DNA of 64,000 bases from Prionace glauca (Eukaryota; Chordata; Chondrichthyes; Carcharhiniformes; Carcharhinidae): the NCBI GenBank assembly GCA_037974335.1, contig CM075760.1, forward strand, positions 46,334,138 through 46,398,137, written 5' to 3'. Position 1 is the first letter of the stretch. Every line of letters begins with the position of its first letter. The notes under the pieces are model-generated. The model searched no databases. It worked only from the letters and a program-made list of their open reading frames with translations, and was not told the origin of the DNA. Made by a program: the position numbers and the translations under genes. Positions 33,301 to 44,684 of the stretch are shown here, piece by piece.

Positions 33301-33760
33301 ACGATCCAATGAATTGCACATTAGGCTTTTAATGGAAGTTGCTGATGAGATAGTGGAGATTTTGGATTTAATTTTTCACAATTTGCTAAATTCTGGGAGG
33401 GTGTCTGAAGATTGGAAATCAGCCAATGTGACTCCATTGTTTAAAATGGGAGAAAAGCAGAGGCATCACCTGGAATACTGTGTACAGTTTTGATCCCCTT
33501 AATTAAACAAGGATTTTGAAACAGTGGAGGTTGTCCAAAGGAGATTCACCAGGCTAATTCCTGGGATGAGAGGGTTGTCTTATTAAGAGAGAGTAAATTG
33601 TCCAGGTCTGCATTCCTTGATGTTTTGAAGACAAAGGGGTGACGGCCCTTTAAAAAAGGAAATAGATAAATGGTGGATAACTATCGGCTGGTTTGCTTAA
33701 CTTCTGTAGCAGGGAAAATGCTTGAATCTATCATCAAAGAAGAAATAATGTAATAATCAA
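33300..33760 (+). mobile_element. CR1-like LINE, rearranged fragments
   Basis: Order in the DNA: RT entry block (GRVSEDWKSANVTPLFK), then C-terminal thumb words (HLEYCVQF, RRFTRLIPGMRGLSY), then a second early block (FKKGNR, NYRLVCLTSVAGKMLESI). The protein order is scrambled, so either two copies are nested or the copy was rearranged. Decayed. Confidence 0.6.
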
Positions 33761-34261
33761 ATTCAAAATAAATGCACGGACATTTCATAGAATTAAATTT
33801 GATGTTCACCAATTAGCAAGATAACTCAAAGTAGGGGGACTCCAGGATTGTACAGTCTACAGCTTGAGGGGAAGGAAAACTCTCTGACCCCTCGCTCAAT
33901 TTCACTCCAATATTTTCCAGTTCTGTTCTGGCCCAACCCAGGGTAACATCTATTCGATCTTTTCTTCACCTGAAGGAGAACCGTGAGTTCTCGCTTACCA
34001 GTACATAAGGACAGAATCGATTCTATGATATATATTCCATGATATAGGAGAGTCATAGAAAGCTGCACAGAAAGGCCAGGCCCTGAAAAGAAACCACATT
34101 TAAACAAGCTGATACAAACTATGCGTGTTCAAAATGAGAGATGGGGATGTAGTGATAGAATGACATAGGACAAGAGGAACAGAGCGTCATGAACTTTGAT
34201 TGGGGTACTGAGGGCTCTATCACGAGGTTTATGGCAGAACAACACCCCAGATTGTAGTTAA
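33761..34261. other. Spacer with no gene seen
   Basis: Non-coding; nothing recognisable. Confidence 0.4.
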
Positions 34262-34605
34262 TAAGTCATAGAATCCTAACAGTCCAGAAGGTAGTCATTC
34301 AACCCATCAAGTCTGCACTAAGTCTCTCTTACAGATTCCTTAACCAGACCTTTCACCCACCCTATTACCATAACCCTGCACACTTTCCATGGCTCATCCA
34401 TCTAATCTGCACATCCTGGGACACTAAGAGGGAACTTAGCATTGCAAATCCAGCTAACCTGGACACCTTTGGTCCGTGGATAGAAGTTGGAGCACCCACA
34501 GGAAGTTTATGCAAACATGGGAAGAATGTGCAAAATCTACAAACACTTACCCAAGTCCAGAATTGAACCCAGGTCTCTGCTAACCACTGGTCCAATGTGC
34601 TACCC
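34262..34605 (-). mobile_element. tRNA-derived SINE, diverged
   Basis: Reverse copy: TCATAGAATCCTAACAGTCC at the tail end, AGAATTGAACCCAGGTCTCT (B box region) and GCTAACCACTGGTCC at the head. Confidence 0.7.
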
Positions 34606-34619
34606 TATAATTGAGGCCA

Positions 34620-34802
34620 AAATATTGTTTGATTTAAAGAAGAAATTAGATATAGCTCATGGGACTAAAAGAATCAAGAGAAATGGCAGGAAGAGGGGAT
34701 CAGGATATTGAATTCGATGATCAGCCATGATCTAGATGAATGATAGAGCAGGTTTGAAAGGCCGAATGGCCTGTTCCTGCTTTTGGTTTCTTTGTTCTAT
34801 GT
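34620..34802 (+). mobile_element. CR1-like LINE 3' end
   Basis: GATCAGCCATGATCTAGATG, then GGCCGAATGGCCTGTTCCTG and the tail TTTCTTTGTTCTATG. The GATCAGCCATGATC phrase is the reverse of the GATCATGGCTGATC found at every CR1-A 3' end. Confidence 0.7.
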
Positions 34803-34814
34803 GCCAGCATTCCG

Positions 34815-34850
34815 TCCAGTGGCACAGTGGTTAGCATTGGTGCCTCACAA
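34815..34850 (+). mobile_element. tRNA-SINE head fragment
   Basis: AGTGGCACAGTGGTTAGCAT then TGCCTCACA; only the A-box end remains. Confidence 0.6.
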
Positions 34851-37012
34851 AAACAAATACACAAGATCTTTTGAATATGCTAGAATATGACTGACAGTTT
34901 GACAACAGAGTCAAGAGCATCAGGAGCAAACAATATCCTAGGAAATGTAGAAGAATGTGACAAAGATCACGAGTGGGTTATTGATAGGTTTTCCAAAGAG
35001 ATTCAGAAAGGAAACAGCGAGTTGGAAAAAGTCCAGAATAAGTTAATCTACATTAAGTTACATTGGAAACCTTACGGCTGAGTACAAAATATAAAAAGCA
35101 AAGGGTACTGGTGGATAAGCTGCAGAATGGAAATAATTACTGGCAGGAGAGCACGCCTGCCCTGGACAATCAATTACGTGGAATAAGGGATAGATGATAA
35201 GGTGAGTGGTGCTCAGAAAAAAAACTACTGCTGTTAGGCCAAATTCTGGAACAAGATATTTATCTACAATCAGAAAATATCAGATCAAGTGAAGAGTTTG
35301 AAGTTGCCATGGGAACTTTGAGGAAGTGAATTTAGCCACAAAGAGACACCTCCCTGAAGCAGAACCAAACTGAGCTAAAATCAAACAACCTGAGACACAA
35401 ACCTGTCACCAGTGAGTAAATGTAGTTGTTATCTCCAAAACCAGGATCACTGAAAATGCTCCTCCCCCTCTCCTTTCCCTCTCCTGTGTGACAAGGGAAT
35501 GCTGGTGTGTGAGATTAGCCATGACATCTGCACCGTCATGATCCACAACACTTACTCCAAGTTTATTTGCCCAATTGAAGGAATACTGTACATTTGAGTA
35601 AAGTCATTGTTAAACCAGGGTGTTATTTGGAAGCATCATGGATTCAAAGAATTAGCTTGGAATGGGAATAAAAATGAATTTAATTTGAACGGCCATGAGT
35701 TTCAGTTTGAAATAAATTCAAACTGTACTAAAATGTGAAAGGAATGTATTTGGTTTTGAAATTATATCGTTCAAGGTAAGAATTGTGAAGGCCAGTTTGT
35801 TCCCAAAACATAAAGATAAGGCTGCAGTTTGGCAGCAAACCAGTTTCAACTTTCCAAAATATTTGAGTTAAAATTGTTGAGATTGGTCAACAAGACATTC
35901 CACAAAGTGTTTCTTTCAACTTTGATTCAGTAGCAAATATTGGAAATTGAAATTGGCATTTAAAAAAAGATAGACAAACGAATTGAAATTTAATTGTTAT
36001 AAATCTCCACACACCTTTGTTTTCTTTAATGTAACTTATGATTGGACATATTAATTCACTGGCATCTTGGCCAGAGCCAAATGGATTGGTTATGTTTTTT
36101 TCAAACAGGTGATGCTGGTCCCCAGCTCCCAGTGAAGTTAGCAGTTTTGAGAATTAAAGCAGAGAACAAGACTTTACCTTTCAGAAAACTACCAAGCCTG
36201 CTTTTAATATTGGAATTGATAAATACCTGATATGAATTGTTATTTCAAGCATTTAAAATGGAAATTACCTGATGCTTAAGGGAAATAACAATGCTGATAA
36301 TGCCTTGAATCAAACAGAAATATTCAGTTTCTGTTTACAGACATTATGAGAATATTTCATGATTTATTTGACTCTAAACATCCTCCAGAACTCCTGAAAG
36401 TATAGTTTAAAGCAAAACATACATTGGAGTGTTTATGAGCATTTGAGTAAAAGTGAAGTCTAGATGAGATGAATGAGTGACAGGTTTTTCTTGGAGATAT
36501 TTGTTTCTTTGCATATGAACTATTTGAGAGAATTGAATTTGATCATCTGGATACCATTTGAGACATTGGGACTGTAGAGGAGGAAGTAAGCAAAGACATT
36601 GAGATGAAGAACTCCTTTAACACTCACTTTTGACTTCCCTCTGAAGATTCTGACAGAATTATTGAATAGTGCATCCTTTGTAAGACAGTGGAATTCAGGA
36701 TGATGAAAATGACTGATAAAATACACAGTACAGTCCCAAAAAACCTGATTAACCTTCCACATATGCAAAACATTGATTTGGGGGGAGGGCAGAGAGATGC
36801 AAATAAGCAGGACAAAGAACACCGTTTACAATAAAATGAGTGACAACATTTAGCAGGGAGGGAAAATGTGTGAAGATGGCTTATGAAGGTGAGACTCCAA
36901 CAGAGCGTTAAAGAAGGAATTCGAAGACTGATGTGAGATTGCAGAAGTAGTCTGTAAACTGGGAATGAACTAACATCTGAGATTACACAGTGCAGCTGCA
37001 CTGAAGAATGAA
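34851..37012. other. Gene-poor AT-rich spacer
   Basis: About 2.2 kb without a recognisable gene or repeat. Short open frames (34887-35081, 36042-36230, 36520-36822) have no family features. It may be unique intergenic DNA. Confidence 0.5.
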
Positions 37013-37340
37013 GGGTGGCACGGTAGCACAATGGTTAGCATTGCTGCCTCATGGCACCAGTGATCCGGGTTCAATTATGGCCTTGAGTGAGTGACTGTGC
37101 GGAGTTTTCAAGTTCTCCCCAAGTCTGCATGGGTTTCCTCTGGGTGCTCTAGTTTCCTCCGACAGTCCAAAGATGTGTGCACTTGTTTGATTGGCCATGG
37201 TAAATTGCACCTTAGAATCAGGGGGACGAGCAGGGTAAATAAGTGGTGTTATGGGGATAGGATCTGGATGAGATTGTGGTCAATGTAGACTCGATGGGCC
37301 AAATGGTCTCATTCTGCATTGCAATGATTCTCGGATTCTA
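37013..37340 (+). mobile_element. tRNA-derived SINE
   Basis: Head GGTGGCACGGTAGCACAATG, B box GGTTCAATTATGG, body TCCGACAGTCCAAAGATGTG, 3' end TAGACTCGATGGGCCAAATG and GATTCTCGGATTCT. Confidence 0.85.
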
Positions 37341-38335
37341 ATGGAACTTGCTCAGCTACTTGACAAACAGCCTGGCATAAAATGGTAATATGACCTGAAA
37401 AGTGAGAAATTATTTTGAAATGATAAAGGTACTGACACATACTCCATAGATAAACTGACAATATTAAAGTAAATGGAATTTTGGATTGGGGCAAATGAAG
37501 GCGAGGGACAAATAATACTTAATAAGAATTAATTACAAGATGGATACTGGTGAAGGGACAGCTTGTGAATTTTATTAAGTCTATGCAATTTATACAGCAA
37601 TTATATGTTATCACTGCTTTTATATCCAATTATACCACTTCAATTATATCTAAAATTAGTTGTGAGAAGAAGATTGCAAAGGGAAAGGAAGTTGGCTACC
37701 TTGGACTAGGCCAATAACCAAAAGGGGGCAAATGTCAGAATGAATGAATAGATTTAGTAAAAGGGATGATAGATGTATTAGAGTAAAATCACTTGTTCGT
37801 CAACTGCTCCACATCAAGGTTCTAATATCAACAAGGCTGTTTACTTGTTTGAGGAACAAACAGTTTCTAGTTGACAGGCAAATTTTTGGGGTGAGGATTC
37901 AATAATAAACCTGCATAGGCAAGATCGGAATTGTAGAACTAAAATTTCGGTCTTGCCTCCGTAGATTAATTAAGTATGTTCTCTCCAAGGGGTGAGGGAT
38001 GGGAGAGTGCAGGGGTGGAAAAGTAAGATGTAGGTGAGGGCGATTTGGAGAGCGGGTGGGGGGAGGGGTGGCCCGGAGAGGAGGCGTTGTCGGGGTAAGC
38101 GGGACAGGGTATGTTCTTATGACAGGGTAAAGAGAAGATGGAGATAATAGGAGGGACGGAGAGGCGAGGGGTGTGAGGAGGAGAGAGGAGGTGAGGTGGA
38201 AGGGCAGAGGGAGGTGAGGGAAGGGCGTGTTGAGGGGGGTATATGTCAAATTAAGGACGAAGTCCCAGGAGTTTGGAGATGAACTCTTTCCACATGAAGT
38301 GAACAAACTGCTAAGGGAACTTCTCAATCCAATAC
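37341..38335. other. Spacer; purine-rich block near 38.0-38.25 kb
   Basis: No gene seen. 37970-38240 is strongly G/A-rich on the plus strand with many GGGAGG and GAGGTGAGG words, just upstream of the next promoter. Confidence 0.45.
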
Positions 38336-38339
38336 AATG

Positions 38340-38760
38340 ACTCCCCCACATGTCCTGCGTGTCAGGGCGGGGTCGCTATGCTCCCCACCCGCACTTTTCA
38401 TCCCAATCCCAGGAGTTTGGTGTCTGGGCTCCGGATGAGTAATGGCGGCGATAGCTCCCACAATCCCTCGTGTGTCGGAGACCGCTATATCAGCTGCACA
38501 GGCGGGTGGCCCGGGACTGCGCATGTCCAAGGGAAGGGTAAGCTGCGCATGTGCGGAAGCCACCGTGTTGACCAATGGAAAACGTTGGAGGACCGGAAGG
38601 ACTCTGGTCGTCCAGCCAATCAGAGTGAACTTCAGAAAAGCTCAAACTTCCTCCGCTCTGTAACTTCTTTTCTCCCCCTCTCCATTTCTTTTCTCACTGT
38701 GGGGGAAACTGGGGACTTGCAGCAACTAAAGAGAAAGGAAATGAATAAAGGGAGGCTGCA
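38340..38760 (+). promoter_or_regulatory. Promoter and exon 1 of ZNF locus 6
   Basis: ATGGCGGCGATAGC (YY1-like, near 38442), two GCGCATGT/GCGCATGTGC words (38519 and 38549), CCAATGG (near 38573) and CCAATCAGAGTGAAC (near 38614). The exon follows (CACTGTGGGGGAAACTGGGG, GACTTGCAGCAACTAAAG). The same order occurs at loci 4 and 7. Confidence 0.6.
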
Positions 38761-39833
38761 GACTCTGGAAAGGTTGGTCCAGGTCTCTCTCTCTCTCTCT
38801 GGAAGACATTGACATCCTTTACTCCCTGTGAGGGAAGGGACTCACTCTGCTCTGCGGAGACGGCTTCAGATTGCTCTGTTGCCTTAAAAAACTTTTATTA
38901 GTAAAAGATTTGATTTTGCCGGACTTTTCTTGATTAGTTGATGCACTTTGGGGAAAGCGATCAAGAGAAGTTCGAAGGCTTTTGAAGCGAATGTGAGATA
39001 AGATGAGGAGGGATTTCTTCACTCAAGGATGTGGTCAAGTTTTGGAATTATCAATTCCTCAGCCATCAAGCCTTTTCAGCAGAGAGACTGATTGGTTTCT
39101 AGACATTGAAGATATCAAGGGATATGGGTTTAGTGTGGGGAGAATGATACTGAAGTCGATGAGCCAATTACCTAATTGAATGCTTTAAAAGGCTTGATGG
39201 GCCAAATGGCTGACTGCAGCTCCCATTTGTTATGGTCTCTGTATCCAGGATAGGAAGCAGAGAGCATGGATCTGTGAATCAGCCTCAACCAGCACCTTCA
39301 GGAGAATTGGGAGGGTGAATGTTAGATACAGCAGAGTGAGAATAGAGGGAGAATGTAATGGAAAGAGATTTACAGATTTTGGGAATTGAGAGAGGAAAGA
39401 ATGTTCCATAGAAACTAGAATTGTGGTTCTCAATTTCTATCCTGTACTGACACTGATGGATTTTGTGAACTTGTTTTACAGCTTATTGAAAGAGGAATCA
39501 CAGACCAAAATCTCAAACGTCACATCTAGATCTGATAAGAGTCATATTCCTTGGGACCTGAATAACATTGCCCTTTGAATTTAGAAGGAGAATTGGTTGT
39601 CTGGTCTGTCAATTTGAAAAGATTTCAAACATCAGCGGGACTGGAAAAGTACCAATACACTGCCACACTCAAGTGAGTGTGTTCCAGTGCACTGACTAAA
39701 GTGTTTTAACCGGTTACACAGCCTGAATAATTATCACACCATTTCCGGCGGAGAGCGGCTGTATACGGATTGTGTGTGTGGACGAGATTTCAACTGATTG
39801 TCCATCGAAGAAAGAGGCAAGGACACCTGCACC
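38761..39833 (+). other. Intron and leader of ZNF locus 6
   Basis: It contains a CT run, an old CR1-like 3' end near 39000-39230 (TGGGCCAAATGGCTGACTGC) and the intron end TTTTGTGAACTTGTTTTACAG (AG at 39480-39481). The leader has AAACATCAGCGGGACTGGAA. Confidence 0.6.
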
Positions 39834-40424
39834 ATGGAGAAACCATGGAAATGTGCAGACTGTGGAAAGAGATATAGAGTCCCATCTCAGCTGGAAGCTC
39901 ATCAATGCAACCACACTGGGGAGAGGCCATTCACCTGCTCTCAGTGTAGAAAGGGATTCACTCAGTCATCCAACCTGCGGAAACACCAACGAATTCACAC
40001 TGGGGAGAGGCCATTTGCCTGCTCTCAGTGTGGGAAGGAGTTCAGTCATTTATTCAACATGCGGACACACCAGCGAGTTCATACTGGGGAGAGGCCATTC
40101 ACCTGCCCTCGGTGTGAGAAAGGATTCAGTCAGTTATGTGATCTGCAGTCACATCAGCGAATTCACACTGGGGAGAGGCCATTCACTTGCTCTCAGTGCA
40201 AGAAGGGATTCACTGACTCATCCAGCCTGCAGAGACATCAGAGAGTTCACACTGGGGAGAGGCCATTCACCTGCTGTCAGTGTGGGAAGGGATTCACTGA
40301 CTCATCCAGCTTGCGGCGACACCAGGAAGTTCACACTGGGGAGAGGCCGTTCACCTGCTCTGAGTGTGGGAAAGGATTAAGAATTTTGTCCGCCCTGCTG
40401 AGACACCAACAAGTTCATGAGTGA
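39834..40424 (+). CDS. C2H2 zinc-finger protein, 7 fingers (locus 6)
   Basis: An uninterrupted 196-residue protein from the ATG in CACCATGG. Fingers: [60 protein letters not shown] and [10 protein letters not shown], joined by TGERPF linkers and ending HQQVHE. All zinc ligands are present. The frame shares promoter, leader and 3' flank with locus 4 and is the best-preserved member of that trio. The expected function is nuclear DNA binding. The array is short for the family, so either it contracted or locus 4 expanded. A CR1 fragment interrupts its 3' UTR at 40533-40773. Confidence 0.92.
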   Translation: MEKPWKCADCGKRYRVPSQLEAHQCNHTGERPFTCSQCRKGFTQSSNLRKHQRIHTGERPFACSQCGKEFSHLFNMRTHQRVHTGERPFTCPRCEKGFSQLCDLQSHQRIHTGERPFTCSQCKKGFTDSSSLQRHQRVHTGERPFTCCQCGKGFTDSSSLRRHQEVHTGERPFTCSECGKGLRILSALLRHQQVHE

Positions 40425-40532
40425 TTCCAGGGGTTCAATTCTACAATTATTGTTTCTGCTCTCAGTTACATCAAGGACTGCATTTTGTTCATTCTTACAG
40501 TTGGTCATTGGGGAGGGGCAGAGGGTGACTTT

Positions 40533-40773
40533 AAGAACATATGAACAGAAGAACTAGGAGCAGGAGTAGGCCATCTGGCCCCTTGAGCCTGCTCTGCCAT
40601 TCAGTAAGATCATGGCTGTTCTTTTTGTGGGCTCAACTCCACTTACCTGCCTGCTCAGCATCGCCCTTAATCCCTTTACTGTTAAAAATTTATCTAATCT
40701 TGCCTTAAAAATATTCAGTGAGGTAGCCTCAACTGCTCACTGTGCAGGGAATTCCACAGATTCACAACCTTCT
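40533..40773 (-). mobile_element. CR1 LINE 3' fragment
   Basis: Reverse 3' end: AAGAACTAGGAGCAGGAGTA, CTGCCATTCAGTAAGATCAT, AGGGAATTCCACAGATTCAC. Absent at the same place in locus 4, so it came after the duplication. Confidence 0.85.
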
Positions 40774-40899
40774 GCTGGACTGGCTGGTCTCACAACTTTG
40801 CCTCCAGTGGGTTGATGCTCTTTGAGTCTTGTTGCAAATACCTGGTTTCAAATTTTACAAGGATCACAGAGTGACAGGGAATTCGGAAGTTCAGAGCTA

Positions 40900-41235
40900 T
40901 TTAGTCACCATTTCTGTTTGAAACCCCCCAAATGCCCATCCAATTTCCTTTGTGATTGTTTATTGTCTCCATTTCCTCCACTGTCATTGGCTGCCAGTTC
41001 CAGGTCATTACAATTTGCTATGTCAAAATATTCTTCCTCACATCCTCCCCCTGCATCTCTGGTCCAAAACCTTAAATCTGTGTCCCCCCCATCCTTGTCC
41101 CATCAGCTAATGGGAGCAGCTTTTCTTTATCCATCTTATCTAAACCTGTCAGAATTTTGCCCACCTCTATCAAATCTCTCCCCAACCTCCTTTGCTTCAA
41201 GGAGAACAACACCAGCTTGACATTGACAATAAAGA
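40900..41235 (-). mobile_element. Old CR1-like remnant (orthologous to 26040-26400)
   Basis: Same phrases as at locus 4: AATATTCTTCCTCACATCCT and AACCTTAAATCTGTGTCCCC. Confidence 0.6.
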
Positions 41236-41784
41236 ACAAACTAACAGAATATGTTAATACTTGAAATCAAAATTGGAATATTTGAATTTTGTTTTAAAGA
41301 TATTGTGAATATATTGTTCTGTACAATAAAGAGATTTGAATAACTCACCTTGGGTGTGGTTGAATGAAATGTATCGGTCTGGTATCCACCAACAGTCTTG
41401 AGGAAATCTGGAATGAGTGGCTGGAAATACCTCCCTAATAACACTGTGGGTGTACTTACATATCAGGCATTGTAGCAGTTCAAAATGGCAGTGTGGGGGT
41501 TGACAGTGGCCAAGACTGCTTTATACAGGCACATATAACTGAAGGACTGCAGATTGAATGTGAGACATGATGGGACTGGACTATCTCGACCACATTCCTG
41601 TGACTGCTCAGTTTGTGCTACAATGAACCATTAAAGCTGCTTGGCAGGGTCCTTGACAGAGGACCGGGTGAGAATATTTACTTAGAATGAGTTAAAATTA
41701 AACTTATTCCAGGACTGGCTGGTGTTCAGCAGTTGAGATACCGGAACCTGCAGTCAATCAACAAACAGTGGTAGGTAGTTGGTT

Positions 41785-42095
41785 AAGAAGTAGTGTTTTC
41801 AGCCATTGTTTAAATTATTTCATCATAAGAACAGTGAGGACTTGCAACCTAACAGTTGATGAAGTGATGGTATACTCCAAACAGCACTGCACTGAAAAAG
41901 GGGTCAGACCAAGAAGTAAAGTTTTTTCAGGCATTATTTAAATTATTTCATCATAAATTTGTGATAAGAGCCGTGAAGGACTTGTAACCCAACAGCCAGT
42001 GAATTAACAGTGTGCTCCAAGTTGCACTGCTACAATGCTGAAAAGGGGATCTGACCAACAAGTGGTGACCTCAGACATTGTTTAAATTACATCAT
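41785..42095. repeat. Tandem repeat, about 130-bp unit, about 2.5 copies
   Basis: The word CATTGTTTAAATTATTTCAT recurs at about 41804, 41932 and 42076 with shared flanking words (GGACTTG.AACC.AACAG, CACTGC.....CTGAAAA). Locus 4 has one unit at about 26960-27100. Confidence 0.7.
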
Positions 42096-42099
42096 CACT

Positions 42100-42720
42100 G
42101 GCCAACTTCCGCTTTGTGACGTCACAGCGGAGCCATAATTGAAATAATCAATAGGAATCACTGCTCCGCAGTGACGGCTGCGGGTCCCAGTGCGCGGGCC
42201 GGGCCTGCGCGGACCCGGGAGCCCCGCCCCCACCCATTGTTCCCCTCCTCGAGCTAAGGTTTCCAGTCAAGCGGCAGAAGCCGCTCGGTCATCTCCCCTC
42301 CCCCACGGCCCGGGACTGCGCATGTCCAAGGGAGAGGGGAATCTGTGCAAGTTCCGGGGGAAGAGCCCACCCTCTGACCTTCACTTTGAATTGTTGACCA
42401 ATGGGAAGAGTTGGAGGACCGGAAGGAATGTGGGTTGGACTAAAACCTGGTGTTGTCAGACTTTTTACTGTGTTTACGCCAGTCCAACGCCGGCACACCC
42501 ACATCATGCCCTCCAGGCAATCAGAGCGCGAGCTTTGTGACAATGCAGATTGAACTTCAGACAGACTGAAATTTCCTCTTTTGTTGGTCAGTTGGATAAC
42601 AAGCCATACCTAAAAGAAGCCAACATCTGTGAGTAAAATACTTTCTTTTTTCCCCCTTTCTGTTTCTTCTCATTCTGGGGGAATTGCTGACTTGCTGCAA
42701 CGAAAGGGAAAGGGAGTGAA
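42100..42720 (+). promoter_or_regulatory. Promoter and exon 1 of ZNF locus 7
   Basis: GACGTCACAG (CRE-like, 42119), GC-rich GCGCGGGCCGGGCC, GGACTGCGCATGTCCAAGGG (shared with locus 6), GACCAATGGG (CCAAT) and CAATCAGAGCGCG. The exon follows (CATTCTGGGGGAATTGCTGA). A PLE-type tail has inserted at 42434-42507 between shared promoter words. Confidence 0.6.
42434..42507 (+). mobile_element. PLE-tail fragment in a ZNF promoter
   Basis: GTTGGACTAAAACCTGGTGT...ACTTTTTACTGTGTTTACGC, ending GCCGGCACACCCACATCATG. Absent at the equivalent place in locus 6. Confidence 0.75.
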
Positions 42721-42858
42721 TCTAGAGAGGTTGTAGACTCTTGAAAGTTTGGCCCAGCTCTGTCAATCAGCCTATGGAGGCTCAATATTATATCCAGCAG
42801 AATGAGAATGGAGGGAGAGTTATTTTTTCTTCATTCATGAGACATGAGCATGGCTGGC

Positions 42859-42952
42859 TTTTGCTACCAAATGAACCTGTTGGACTTTTAACCTGGTGTT
42901 GTGAATTGTCTTACTGTATTTACCCCAGTCCAACGCCAACATCTCCACATCA
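42859..42952 (+). mobile_element. PLE-tail fragment inside the V SINE
   Basis: ACCTGTTGGACTTTTAACCT...TTACTGTATTTACCCCAGTC and ACATCTCCACATCAT. The final part is the reverse complement of PLE heads such as ATGTGGAGATGCTGGAGTTG at 5270. Confidence 0.75.
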
Positions 42953-43178
42953 TCGCTGGCTGGCCAGCATTTATTACCCATCCCTCAGTGCCCTTGAACC
43001 AATTGGTTTACTGGGGTGTTTCAGAGGGTAATGTGAATCAGCACATTACTGTACCTTTGGTGTCACATGTTGGCCATGCCAGGTGAGGATGGCAGATTTC
43101 CTTCCCTAAAAAGCATTAGTGATGGGGTTTTCCACAATCAACAATAGTTTCACAATCATCAATAGATTCTTAATTCCA

Positions 43179-44361
43179 CATAGAACATAGAATATTACAG
43201 CACAAACAGGCCCTTCGGCCCTCGAGTTGCACCGATCGCATCAACCCCACCAATCTATAGACCTATCTATAACCCCCAATCCCATTAAACCCCATATACT
43301 CATCCAGAAGTCTTTTAAAAGATCCCAGCGAGTTCACCTCCACCACCAACGACGGCAGCCGATTCCAATCACTCACCACCCTCTGAGTGAAAAACTTACC
43401 CCTAACATCACCTCTGTACTTCCCTCCCCGCACCTTAAATCTGTGTCCTCTCGTAGCGACCATTTCAACCCGGGGAAATAGCCTCTGAGAGTCCACCCTA
43501 TCTATTCCTCTCAACATTTTATAAACTTCTATCAGGTCGCCTCTCAACCTTCGCCTCTCCAGGGAAAAGAGTCCCAGCTCCCTCAACCTATCTTCATATG
43601 CCTCCCAGTCCAGGCAACATCCTTGTAAATCTCCTCTGCACCCTTTCAATAGCTTCTACGTCTTTCCTATAGTGAGGCGACCAGAACTGCGCACAGTACT
43701 CCAAATGAGGCCTGACGAGGGTCCTGTAAAGTTGCAGCATTACCTCCCGACTCCTAAACTCAATCCCTCGATTAATGAAGGCCAGTACACCATACGCCTT
43801 CTTGACCACCTCCTCCACCTGCGAGGCCGATTTAAGAGTCCTGTGAACCCGGACCCCGAGATCCTTCTGCTCTTCAACGCTACTAAGACCCCTGCCCTTA
43901 ATAGTGTACTCATTCATCCCGTTGGTTCTGCCGAAATGGACTACTACACATTTATCCGCGTTGAAGTCCATCTGCCACTTCTCCGCCCATTCCTGCATCC
44001 TATCTATGTCCTGCTGCAACTTTTGACATCCTTCCAGACCATCCACAACACCGCCGACCTTCGTGTCATCAGCGAACTTGCTAACCCATCCCTCCACTTC
44101 CTCATCCAGGTCATTTATGAAAATGACAAACAACAAGGGTCCCAGAACAGATCCCTGGGGCACCCCACTGGTGACTGACCTCCATTCCGAAAAAGACCCA
44201 TCCACAACCACTCTCTGCCTTCTGCAGGCAAGCCAGTTCTGGATCCACAAGGCCAAAGGCCCTTGGATCCCATGCCCTCTCACCTTCTCAAGAAGTCTTG
44301 CATGGGGGACCTTATCAAAAGCCTTGCTGAAGTCCATGTACACTACGTTCACATGTTTGTA
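43179..44361 (-). mobile_element. CR1-type LINE (family C), 5'-truncated
   Basis: RT frames 44352-43594 (MDFSKAFDKVP, TSGVPQGSVLGP, FADDTKVGG, LVRPHLEYCAQFWSPHYRKD) and 43649-43263 (EDRLRELGLFSLERRRLRGD). One frame change near 43600-43650 separates them. The 3' end on the plus strand is CATAGAACATAGAATATTAC. Confidence 0.88.
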
Positions 44362-44485
44362 CTGAATTCAAATTCTACCATTTGCTGTGGCAGGATTTGA
44401 ACCTGGGTCCCCAAACATTAGCTGAATTTTGGATTAATAGTCTAGCGATAATACCACTAGGGAATTGCCTCTCAATGTGTGAGAT

Positions 44486-44583
44486 GGAAACTTACAGCTT
44501 TTGGGGAATGAAAGGGGCACAAAATGCTCCAGAGAAACTAGAATTGTCTGTTCTGAATGTCTATCCTGTACTAACGCTGATTA
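44486..44583 (+). other. Intron of ZNF locus 7, left of the CR1
   Basis: GAGATGGAAACTTACAGCTT...CTATCCTGTACTAACGCTGA lines up with 21893-21985 and 39355-39458. This is host intron just before the splice acceptor. Confidence 0.65.
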
Positions 44584-44684
44584 CATAAGAACATAAGAAC
44601 ATAAGAAATAGGAGCAGGAGTAGGCCATCTGGCCCTTCGAGCCTGCCCCGCCATTCAATAAGATCATGGCTGATCTGTCGTGAC

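Larger units (their letters stand above)
40425..42095 (+). other. 3' flank of ZNF locus 6
   Basis: Lines up with 25857-27110. Additions specific to this copy are the CR1 fragment at 40533-40773 and the tandem repeat at 41785-42095. AATAAA-type words lie near 41229 and 41325. Confidence 0.6.
42818..44485 (-). mobile_element. V-type SINE, interrupted twice, in the intron of locus 7
   Basis: The arms are 42818-42858, 42953-43178 and 44362-44485 (GCAGGATTTGAACCTGGGTC...ATAATACCACTAGG, the reversed tRNA-like head). Insertions are a PLE tail at 42859-42952 and a CR1 LINE at 43179-44361. Confidence 0.75.

Noticed and set aside
34620-34802. Possible host 3' UTR
   Set aside because: The GGCCGAATGGCC and octamer-like tail identify it as a CR1-type 3' end.
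34887-35081. 64-codon frame in the gene-poor spacer
   Set aside because: No family feature, no conserved neighbours; left as unannotated spacer.
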